A DNA stretch of 50,974 bases. It comes from Deltaproteobacteria bacterium (lineage in GTDB: Bacteria > Desulfobacterota > Syntrophia > Syntrophales > UBA2192). The stretch lies in contig JAAYEC010000027.1 of the NCBI GenBank assembly GCA_012728915.1, positions 1 through 50,974 of the forward strand, in the 5' to 3' direction. Shown in pieces: positions 42,573-49,618 of the stretch (position 1 is its first letter; each line of letters starts with the position of its first letter). A program made the position numbers and the translations under genes. The notes below the pieces were generated by a model. It did no database searches. It was not told the DNA's origin and saw nothing but the letters and a program-made list of their open reading frames with translations.

Positions 42573-42673
42573 CAGGATAAAGAATAGTCTCTCCGGAGAG
42601 CCTTCGCTGTGGCGGGTTACAGAGTAATACTTGAATATCATTAGCGAATATTAACGATGACAATGACCTAATA

Positions 42674-42689
42674 TGGAATGATAGTTGCA
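42674..42689 (+). promoter_or_regulatory. Sigma-54 promoter of the exopolysaccharide operon
   Basis: TGGAATGATAGTTGCA has the invariant GG and GC at correct spacing and matches the consensus except for the C after GG. Start point predicted near 42701. Sigma-54 control is known for PEP-CTERM-type exopolysaccharide loci through PrsK/PrsR. Confidence 0.65.
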
Positions 42690-42833
42690 ATCAAAAAAGC
42701 AGATGCCGCTCAGCAAGTTCGATAGAAGTTCCGAAGGCGGAAGTCATTCAAAAACGTCCCTGGACGATCCAGGAATTCTCCTCTTTCTCAAAACAGATTT
42801 TTGAGCGTATCCGGATCGAGGAGACTATTGCAT

Positions 42834-43016
42834 ATGTTGCAATCGATTCATTTTAAGAAAGATGTAATCGACGGGGCGAAGCTGTATCCGGAGATGCTTT
42901 CCTCTTTGAAAGAGAAAAAATACGACATAAATCATACTTCCGTCGTATTGATTTCCACAAGTGGTTACGTAGAATGCGTTAAAGATCGGAAACACCCGCA
43001 AAATTCAAATTTGTAA
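42834..43016 (+). CDS. Possible small AT-rich gene in the exopolysaccharide leader
   Basis: 60 residues from ATG 42834 (MLQSIHFKKDVIDG to QNSNL), with GAGGAG about 10 nt upstream. It follows the sigma-54 promoter and stops just before the sigma-70 promoter. No family is recognised, and base composition is much more AT-rich than the neighbours. It may be a leader peptide, a decayed gene or chance. Confidence 0.3.
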   Translation: MLQSIHFKKDVIDGAKLYPEMLSSLKEKKYDINHTSVVLISTSGYVECVKDRKHPQNSNL

Positions 43017-43028
43017 ATTTTTTTTACA
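43012..43028. promoter_or_regulatory. TGTAAA-N5-TTTACA dyad, site 2
   Basis: TGTAAA-TTTTT-TTTACA, 17 bp, sharing both half-sites and gap length with the dyad at 42556. Its right end is 8 bp before the -35 box of the sigma-70 promoter at 43037, so a protein bound here could activate or block that promoter. Confidence 0.5.
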
Positions 43029-43036
43029 ATTATTTA

Positions 43037-43065
43037 TTGCCATGAGAGTGGCGAGCACTTATAAT
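43037..43065 (+). promoter_or_regulatory. Strong sigma-70 promoter of the polysaccharide export gene
   Basis: TTGCCA (43037-43042, 5 of 6), 17-bp spacer, TATAAT (43060-43065, perfect). The start point near 43072 leaves a 90-nt leader. It rules out the ATG at 43042 as the export gene start. Confidence 0.7.
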
Positions 43066-43161
43066 GACCCATCAGCCAAAAACGCTGCAGACGCCCGCAC
43101 GGCATCGGAAATCATTTTCCACGGGGTCGGTTCGGCCCGTTCACCTAGCCGCTGGAGAGAG

Positions 43162-43827
43162 ATGATGAGAAGACTTCAGATCGCAGGTCTTTTTTTGATC
43201 GCCTATTGTCTGCTGGCCGGCGTCGCCGTTGTCTTTGCCCAGCAGGCGGCTCAAGATGCCGGAAAGGCTGAGAAGAAAGCCGTCGCGCCGAAGGCCGAGC
43301 TTCAGGCGAGGCAGGCCACGGCACAGGTCGCCGCCGACAGCGGAACATACGTGATCGGTCCCGAAGACGTCCTTTACATCTACGTGTGGAAAGAGGAGAA
43401 CCTCTCCCGATCGGTTCCCGTCCGGATGGACGGCATGATTTCCATCCCTCTCGTCGACGACATAAAGGCGGCCGGCCTCACGCCGCTGCAGCTCAAGGAG
43501 CTTCTCCTGGCAAAACTGCGGGAGTTCGTAGACACCCCTGATGTCACCGTCATCGTCACGGAGGCCAACAGCTACAAGGTCTACGTCCAGGGCGAAGTGA
43601 GGACACCGGGTGTCATACGCCTCCGTGCGGAGACCTCTCTCGTACAGGTCATTGTCCTGGCCGGCGGTTTTACCGACTGGGCCGACAAGAAGAAGATCAC
43701 GATCCTCCGCAAGGAAGGCGGCAAGGAGAGCCGCATCCGGGTCAACTACAAAAAAATCATCGACGGGGACGAAGGAGCCCGGGACATCATCCTCAAGTCC
43801 GGCGACATCATCATCGTTCCCAATTAA
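43162..43827 (+). CDS. Polysaccharide export protein (Wza family)
   Basis: 221 residues. A signal peptide (RRLQIAGLFLIAYCLL, likely cut after VFA) lacks a lipobox, unlike many Wza proteins. The export domain follows (YVIGPEDVLYIYVWKEENL, DDIKAAGLTPLQLKELL), then one SLBB domain (YVQGEVRTPGVIRL, ending LKSGDIIIVPN). It forms or gates the outer-membrane exit for exopolysaccharide. GGAG lies 4-7 nt before ATG 43162/43165. First clear gene of the operon after the sigma-54 and sigma-70 promoters. Confidence 0.88.
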   Translation: MMRRLQIAGLFLIAYCLLAGVAVVFAQQAAQDAGKAEKKAVAPKAELQARQATAQVAADSGTYVIGPEDVLYIYVWKEENLSRSVPVRMDGMISIPLVDDIKAAGLTPLQLKELLLAKLREFVDTPDVTVIVTEANSYKVYVQGEVRTPGVIRLRAETSLVQVIVLAGGFTDWADKKKITILRKEGGKESRIRVNYKKIIDGDEGARDIILKSGDIIIVPN

Positions 43828-43843
43828 CCCGACCAACAAGAAT

Positions 43844-43854
43844 GTCATTGCGAG
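43844..43854. repeat. Half copy E of the palindromic repeat
   Basis: GTCATTGCGAG matches the left arm of copies A and B. The matching right arm is not found within 100 bp; the following sequence only contains scattered similar words. Confidence 0.5.
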
Positions 43855-44063
43855 CCCCGGGCCCCGTTTGGGAACGGAGTACTCGATGAAAGGAACAGCG
43901 CCGATCCGTCAGTGCGAGGAGGGCGTGAGCCCGACGGGGCAACCCCTACCAACGCGGTCTGCGGATGGACGAAACAAGGGAAATCAACGAACCAACGACC
44001 TTTGACCGAGACAGACTTTCTTCCGAAACGACCGGATAGACGGAAAAAGAAGGAGGGGGCCCC

Positions 44064-45488
44064 TTGAAACGCAAGCACTCGATCGCGCTGGCGAGTCTTT
44101 TTTTACTGCTTATTCTGTCAACCAACGCGGCCGGCCAGGCCGCTTCACCCGGTGCTTCCGGAACCTCCGGCACATCCGGCACTCCTTCGACGTCCGGAAC
44201 ACCCGATACATCCGATCGTTCAGCCCCAATATATATTACCGGCGAGAGAGGTCCGGCCGGGCCGGTGCCGCTGCCCGGTGAGGCGCGCTTCGAACTGAGG
44301 CCCTACGTCACCGTTCAGGAACGTTACACGAGCAATGTTGATTTGACTCCCGATGGGCCCGGGAAAAAAGAGGACTGGATCACCACCGTCTATCCGGGGA
44401 TCTCGTTTATCAGCAACGACGCGCGGCTCGGCGCGGAGTTGAACTACCGCGCGGGCTTCAACTTTTACGCGCATGAGAGCGACCGGAACTATGTAAGCCA
44501 CGACGGCCTCGTGAATCTGCGGTACAACCCCGATCCGCGCCTGACCTTTCGCCTCCGTGATTTTCTGCAGCGCTCCGACGATCCGCGGCCTGCAGTTTAC
44601 GGGGCGGGGCAGGCAGGATACCAATTGACATCATACCAAGGCAGGCAGCGGTACTGGCGCAACGTGTTCGAGCCGGCCGTGGACTGGCAGTTCGCCCGGG
44701 AAAGCACGATCGGCCTCTACTATCGCAACAACATCCTGCGAAACGACGACAACGCCCTGTACGAAGACAGCACGGAAAATTACGTCGGCCCGCGCCTCAC
44801 CTACTGGTTTGACCAGCGCAACGGGATCGTCCTCGAGTACGGGTACACGGCCGGCGATTTCGACACCTCGGCCGACTTCAAAGGGCATCGTGCCTACGCA
44901 CGGTACAACTACCGTGCAAGCGCGATGACGACGCTATTCGTCGATTATGAGTTCCTGGCACGCGACTACGAGGACCCGGGAAACGACTATGTCGTCCATG
45001 CGCCTGCGGTCGGGATCGATTATCGTTTCAGCCCGACGCTGTCCGCTACCGCCCGGGCCGGTTACTTTCGATGGGACCCCGACCGGGGGAATGCCGAGGA
45101 CGGGTTCAACGGCCTGCTGAGCCTGACGCAGAGAGACAGGGTGACGACGTACACGCTGACTCTGGAGGGCGGTTACCGGGAGGATCTGTTCTCGGCGGAC
45201 AACCTGGGCTTTGCCAGGTACTACCGGGGCTCGGCCATCGTGAACCACCGGTTGACGGAGCGGTTTTCCGTCGGACTGATCGGCATCGTCGAACGGACCG
45301 ATTATACCCAATTTTCCAGGAAGGACTGGCTCTACACGGCGGACGTCACGGCGGACTACCGGATCCTGCGGTGGCTGACCGTCGGCGCTCGGGCGGGCTA
45401 CGGGGAAGACGATTCGAACATCCCCACTGCATGCTACGATGAATGGCATGCCTTCCTGACCCTGACGGCAAGCTACAACGTTTTCTAA
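44064..45488 (+). CDS. Outer-membrane beta-barrel protein, PEP-CTERM system-associated type
   Basis: 474 residues from TTG 44064, with AAGGAGGG at good spacing. A signal peptide is followed by a Ser-Gly-Thr linker made by a short DNA repeat (GTSGTSGTPSTSGTPDTSD). The rest is alternating strands rich in Tyr and Arg, ending in Phe (LTASYNVF), the usual C-terminal signature of an outer-membrane barrel. Position and size fit the uncharacterised barrel seen in XrtA exopolysaccharide clusters. It may form the export pore with the Wza-like protein. Confidence 0.75.
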   Translation: MKRKHSIALASLFLLLILSTNAAGQAASPGASGTSGTSGTPSTSGTPDTSDRSAPIYITGERGPAGPVPLPGEARFELRPYVTVQERYTSNVDLTPDGPGKKEDWITTVYPGISFISNDARLGAELNYRAGFNFYAHESDRNYVSHDGLVNLRYNPDPRLTFRLRDFLQRSDDPRPAVYGAGQAGYQLTSYQGRQRYWRNVFEPAVDWQFARESTIGLYYRNNILRNDDNALYEDSTENYVGPRLTYWFDQRNGIVLEYGYTAGDFDTSADFKGHRAYARYNYRASAMTTLFVDYEFLARDYEDPGNDYVVHAPAVGIDYRFSPTLSATARAGYFRWDPDRGNAEDGFNGLLSLTQRDRVTTYTLTLEGGYREDLFSADNLGFARYYRGSAIVNHRLTERFSVGLIGIVERTDYTQFSRKDWLYTADVTADYRILRWLTVGARAGYGEDDSNIPTACYDEWHAFLTLTASYNVF

Positions 45489-45533
45489 CGTCTGTTCACC
45501 ATTCAAAACCCGCAGCTTTTTCTGCCTGGTTGA

Positions 45534-45591
45534 ATGACCGAACAGACGAAATAGACAAAATAGACAAAATAGACAAAATAGACAAAACAGG
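45534..45591. repeat. 9-bp tandem repeat array (copy G)
   Basis: ACAGACGAA followed by four ATAGACAAA units and a partial unit (45542-45590). The preceding GAATGACCGAACAGACG resembles the right end of palindromes A and B plus tail, so this looks like a remnant of the same composite element. It sits directly before the chain-length gene. Confidence 0.8.
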
Positions 45592-45611
45592 CCATATAGA
45601 TTGGTGCCAAC

Positions 45612-47033
45612 ATGATCAACCCCGGCCGTTCATACAACGTCGAAGACTACAAGGAAATCTTCCTTCGCAGGAGACTCTATTTTATCATCCCTCTCGTGGT
45701 CGTTTTCCTGGGCGCCTGCGTTTGGGCGGCCTTGGCCCCGCGGAAATACATGGCGTCCACTCTCGTCCTGGTTACCCCTCCACGGGTTCCTGCCGAACTG
45801 GTCCGGTCGACGGTGACCAGCGGCATCACGGAACGTCTCAACTCCATCAGCCAGGAGATCATGAGCCGCACACGGCTGGAAGCGGTCATCGACGAGTTGA
45901 AGCTGTTTCCTGAAGAATCGAAGAAGGTGGACCGCGAAGTCCTTGTCGAGTTGATGAGGCAGAACATCAGGGTGGACATTCCGCAGAGGACATCGGAGAA
46001 CGTAGGCTATTTTGCAATCAAGTACACCTCGAAAGACCCGGTTGTCGCCGCTGCGGTGGCCAACAAGCTTTCCTCGCTCTTTATCGAAGAGAACCTGAAA
46101 CAGCGCGAACAACAGGCTGTCGGCACGTCGGAGTTTCTCTCGAACGAACTCAAGACCACGAGGGAGCGTCTCGAGACACAGGGGAAGGAATTGGCCGATT
46201 ACAAACGACGGCACCTCGGGGAACTTCCGGAGCAGAGGGATACGAACATCCGGCTCCTGGAGCAGATCCAGCTTCAATACCAGCGGAACGAGGAGAGTCT
46301 CAGGGCGGCGCAGGACCGGCAGCTGCTGATCGGACGTCAGATGAGGGATCTCGAGAATCCAACCGTCCAGCCGGGTGAAACGGGTTCGGGAGGCAGATCC
46401 CGGGGAAGTTTCGAGACCCAGCTCGATGACATGAAAAAGAACCTGGCGGAACTGCAGTCACGCTACACCGAGCGGCACCCCGATGTGGTTTCGCTGAAGA
46501 GAAAAATCGCCGAAATGGAAAAGAGGAAAGACGCCTTCAACATCAACAATGACCCGCGGTACCGGGAGCTGGCGAATGCCATGGCGGCAACGGACCTCGA
46601 GATCAAGCGGCTCCAGGACGAGAGCGGCAAGCTGCGTGCCCAAATCGGCCAGTACCGGGGAAGGGTCGAGGGCGCTACGGTTCGCGAACAGCAGATGTCT
46701 TCGCTCGTCCAGGAGTATGACAACACGAAGAGGCTCTACGAGTCTCTTTTAAGAAAGAGCGAAGAGGCCCAGCAGGCGGAAAACCTCGAGCGGCGACAGA
46801 AGGGCGAGCAGTTCCGCGTGGTAGATCCCGCAAGGGTGCCTGAGAAGCCTGTCCAGCCGGATGTTCCGAAGGTGCTCCTTTTAGGGTTGATCGGCGGCCT
46901 GGCCTGCGGATTCGGCGGCATCTTTGCCCGCGAGCAGCTCGACCGTTCCTTCCACGATCCCGAGGACATTGAGGCCACCCTGGGCTTCAGGGTGCTCGCC
47001 AGCATCCCCAGAATCACAAGCAAGGCACAGTGA
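45612..47033 (+). CDS. Polysaccharide chain-length determinant (Wzz family, XrtA type)
   Basis: 473 residues. An N-terminal membrane segment (FIIPLVVVFLGACVWAAL) and a C-terminal one (VLLLGLIGGLACGFGGIF) enclose a long coiled-coil periplasmic part (about 150-400). The Pro-rich stretch before the second segment (RVPEKPVQPDVPK) is typical of Wzz proteins. It sets polymer length together with the tyrosine kinase encoded downstream. No strong ribosome site is visible. The stop overlaps a GTG start option for the next gene. Confidence 0.87.
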   Translation: MINPGRSYNVEDYKEIFLRRRLYFIIPLVVVFLGACVWAALAPRKYMASTLVLVTPPRVPAELVRSTVTSGITERLNSISQEIMSRTRLEAVIDELKLFPEESKKVDREVLVELMRQNIRVDIPQRTSENVGYFAIKYTSKDPVVAAAVANKLSSLFIEENLKQREQQAVGTSEFLSNELKTTRERLETQGKELADYKRRHLGELPEQRDTNIRLLEQIQLQYQRNEESLRAAQDRQLLIGRQMRDLENPTVQPGETGSGGRSRGSFETQLDDMKKNLAELQSRYTERHPDVVSLKRKIAEMEKRKDAFNINNDPRYRELANAMAATDLEIKRLQDESGKLRAQIGQYRGRVEGATVREQQMSSLVQEYDNTKRLYESLLRKSEEAQQAENLERRQKGEQFRVVDPARVPEKPVQPDVPKVLLLGLIGGLACGFGGIFAREQLDRSFHDPEDIEATLGFRVLASIPRITSKAQ

Positions 47034-47035
47034 CC

Positions 47036-48115
47036 ATGTATAAGAAATTCTACGGACTGAAAGACAAACCCTTCGAGATCACGCCGGATCCCAGGTACCT
47101 GTACCTGAGCGAAAGCCACCGGGAGGCCCTGGCCCACCTGACCTACGCGCTCAACGAGTCGAAGGGCTTTACCGTCATCACGGGCGAGGTCGGAACGGGG
47201 AAGACGACACTTGTCCAGATGCTCCTCTCGCGGCTCGACAGCCACACGCGGATTGCCCACCTGTTCAACCCGAAGCTCGGCACTCGCGATTTCTTCAAGT
47301 ACATATGCCAGGACTTCGGGCTGAAGACGGACGGGATCGCCACCAAGGGGGAGTTCCTCTCGCTGCTTCACACGTTCCTCATGGAGTGCTACGCACGGCG
47401 GGAGCGGGTGGTCCTGATCGTTGACGAGGCCCAGACGCTGTCGCCGGCGCTGCTCGAGGAGGTGCGGCTCATCACCAACCTGGAGACGCCGAAGGCCAAA
47501 CTCCTGCAGGTCATTCTTCTCGGCCAGCCGGAGCTTGACAAAACCCTTGCCATGAGCGAGTTCCGGCAGCTCAAACAGCGGATCTCCCTGCGTTTCAACC
47601 TCAAGCCCCTGAACAGGCAGGAAACAGGGGAGTACATCGTCCGCCGCCTCAAGGCGGCAGGGGCGAGGAACACGAGCCTGTTCGACGACGACGCCGTCAA
47701 GGAGATCTTCCGTTACTCGAAAGGCATTCCCCGGCTCATCAACGTGGTCTGTGACAACTCGCTCATGACGGGCTTTGTGTACGAGAAACATATCATTGAC
47801 CGGGGCATCGTTCGTGAGGTCATCAAGGATATGGAAGGGCCTGCCGTGAGAAAGGGATGGAAGGCCATCCTTATCCCCGCAATCGTCATCCTTGCGATCG
47901 CAGGCGTTCTCATCGCCTGGTGGGGCAATCTGAGCTTCGGCGATCGGTCCTGTGAGGGGGAAAGCATCCAGAAGGTCTTCCGCAGCAAGATCTCCAAGGT
48001 CCTCGAGGTTACCTCACTCGACCGCATTGACAGGGCCACAGAAGCCTCGCAAAACAACAACTCCGCCGCGGAGCAGGACACCCCGGCCTCCAATTCGCCG
48101 GAGCCGAACAAGTAG
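47036..48115 (+). CDS. XrtA/PEP-CTERM system-associated ATPase
   Basis: 359 residues from ATG 47036 (GTG 47030 overlaps the previous stop as GTGA). The ExeA/GspA-like AAA domain starts YGLKDKPFEITPDPRYLYLS, with Walker A GEVGTGKT (50-57) and Walker B VVLIVDEAQ. A membrane segment (ILIPAIVILAIAGVLIAWW) near residue 280 is followed by a polar tail of about 60 residues. ATPases of this kind are standard members of XrtA exopolysaccharide clusters; the exact role is not known. Confidence 0.85.
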   Translation: MYKKFYGLKDKPFEITPDPRYLYLSESHREALAHLTYALNESKGFTVITGEVGTGKTTLVQMLLSRLDSHTRIAHLFNPKLGTRDFFKYICQDFGLKTDGIATKGEFLSLLHTFLMECYARRERVVLIVDEAQTLSPALLEEVRLITNLETPKAKLLQVILLGQPELDKTLAMSEFRQLKQRISLRFNLKPLNRQETGEYIVRRLKAAGARNTSLFDDDAVKEIFRYSKGIPRLINVVCDNSLMTGFVYEKHIIDRGIVREVIKDMEGPAVRKGWKAILIPAIVILAIAGVLIAWWGNLSFGDRSCEGESIQKVFRSKISKVLEVTSLDRIDRATEASQNNNSAAEQDTPASNSPEPNK

Positions 48116-48129
48116 GCACTCCGTGTCAA

Positions 48130-48160
48130 TTATGAGTTTTGAGTGTTGAATTTCGAGTTG
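48130..48160. repeat. Degenerate TTTTGAG-type heptamer repeat
   Basis: TTATGAGTTTTGAG and its variants run on to TTTCGAG. A reverse version (ACTCATAACTCAAG, 48404-48417) lies on the other side of the inverted-repeat element at 48245-48374. Confidence 0.5.
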
Positions 48161-48244
48161 AACGACAGATTCGATGAACAGAACAACGTATCAGCTCGAA
48201 GAGAAGGATAAGACGGACATCGTAAAACGAGCACATACATCCCG

Positions 48245-48374
48245 AATCCAGCGATAAACCACGTCATCGCGAGCAAAGCGTGGCGATCTCGCTGTTTCCA
48301 TGAGATTGCCGCGCACCCTGCGGGTACTCGCAATGACCCTTTCTAACCGTATTTATGCTTCTTATCGCTGGATT
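48245..48374. repeat. 130-bp element with 13-bp inverted ends enclosing palindrome copy F
   Basis: AATCCAGCGATAA (48245-48257) and TTATCGCTGGATT (48362-48374) are perfect inverted repeats. Inside lies copy F of the palindromic family: GTCATCGCGAG (48263-48273) to CTCGCAATGAC (48327-48337), with inner GCGATCTC/GAGATTGC. The element occupies the 324-bp gap between the ATPase and kinase genes, which otherwise holds no gene. No target duplication was confirmed. Confidence 0.75.
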
Positions 48375-48439
48375 GGGGTACATAGGAACTGCGGATCGCA
48401 CATAAACTCATAACTCAAGACTGTTTACGGAAAACGAAA

Positions 48440-49468
48440 ATGGGTAAGCTCTACAAAGCCCTCGAGAAAGCCGAAAAAGAGCGCATAGGTATCCAGCTGC
48501 CGCAGGTGCCCCGGGAGGAGCCAGCCGTGGAGCTCCCGGAGCCGCAGCATGCAACGGCAGCAGCGCCGGTAACCGTGACAATGCCTGATGGGGCTGAAAT
48601 CCGAACCGCGAGAGGCGCAGAACCGCAACCTGTAAGGGCACCAGCACCGATCAGCATGGCATTGCCCGAAGAGACGGTCTTCCCGGAGTTCGATGAGAAA
48701 CTCGTGGCGTACCGCGAGCCGGGGTCCGTCGTATCGGAACAGTTCCGGAAACTGAGGACGCAGCTGCTGACTCTGAATTTACCCGGACAGCCCAAGACGA
48801 TCATGGTCACCAGCGCTTCGGAGGGGGAGGGGAAGACGCTCGTATCCACGAATCTTGCGACGGTCCTTGCCCACGACCTGAACTCCCATGCCCTGCTCGT
48901 GGATGCCGATCTCCGCAATCCGGCCCTGTCCCGCTGGTTCGGGCTGTCCAACGGGCGCGGGCTCTCCGATTACCTGACGGGCGGCGCGGACATGCCGGAG
49001 CTTCTCCTGAAGACGAAGATCGCCAAGCTCTCGATCCTTTCGAGCGGGACGATCCGGGACAACCCCGTCGAGCTGATCGGCTCGAAAAGAATGGAGGCCC
49101 TCGTCAATGAACTCAAGAGCCGCTACAGCGACAGGTACATCATCTTCGACTCGTCCCCGCTGCTGGCCACGACGGAGCCCAGCGTGCTCACGAAGCTTGT
49201 CGACGGGATCATCCTCGTGGTGAGGGCAGGGGTCACGCCCCGCGAGTCGGTAAAGCAGGCCCTCACGACGATCGACCCGGCGAAGATCCTGGGCATCGTT
49301 CTGAATGATCTGGCGCTGCAGTCAAAAGACCTCAATGCCAGGTATTTCGGGACCTCGAAATACTACTACCGCTACGGGTATGGTGAATCGAAGGAGCAGC
49401 CGGAGGAGGAAACGGGGGCTGACAAGGTCCTGAAAAACGTGTCGCGGTTTTTCAAGAGGGACGAATGA
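48440..49468 (+). CDS. Bacterial tyrosine kinase of exopolysaccharide synthesis (CpsD/XrtA type)
   Basis: 342 residues. The N terminus GKLYKALEKAEKER is typical of the XrtA-associated kinase. A Pro-rich linker leads to the BY-kinase domain with Walker A SASEGEGKT (125-133), Walker A' LLVDADL (152-158) and IIFDSSPLL as Walker B. A Tyr cluster near the C terminus (SKYYYRYGYGES) is the likely phosphorylation site. It regulates polymer length with the Wzz protein. The ribosome site is poor. The gene is separated from the ATPase by an inverted-repeat element. Confidence 0.88.
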   Translation: MGKLYKALEKAEKERIGIQLPQVPREEPAVELPEPQHATAAAPVTVTMPDGAEIRTARGAEPQPVRAPAPISMALPEETVFPEFDEKLVAYREPGSVVSEQFRKLRTQLLTLNLPGQPKTIMVTSASEGEGKTLVSTNLATVLAHDLNSHALLVDADLRNPALSRWFGLSNGRGLSDYLTGGADMPELLLKTKIAKLSILSSGTIRDNPVELIGSKRMEALVNELKSRYSDRYIIFDSSPLLATTEPSVLTKLVDGIILVVRAGVTPRESVKQALTTIDPAKILGIVLNDLALQSKDLNARYFGTSKYYYRYGYGESKEQPEEETGADKVLKNVSRFFKRDE

Positions 49469-49618
49469 TGGCCACTTCCGGTACGGCCGTCGGTCTTGGA
49501 GAATGCTGCTGCGGAAAATGCGAAGCAACCCTTCATCGGGGCCTTCACGTAACCGAGAAGGCGGAAGCGTGCGCGCACACCGGCAACCATATGAACGAAG
49601 CGGGGACCGGTCTGAAGA

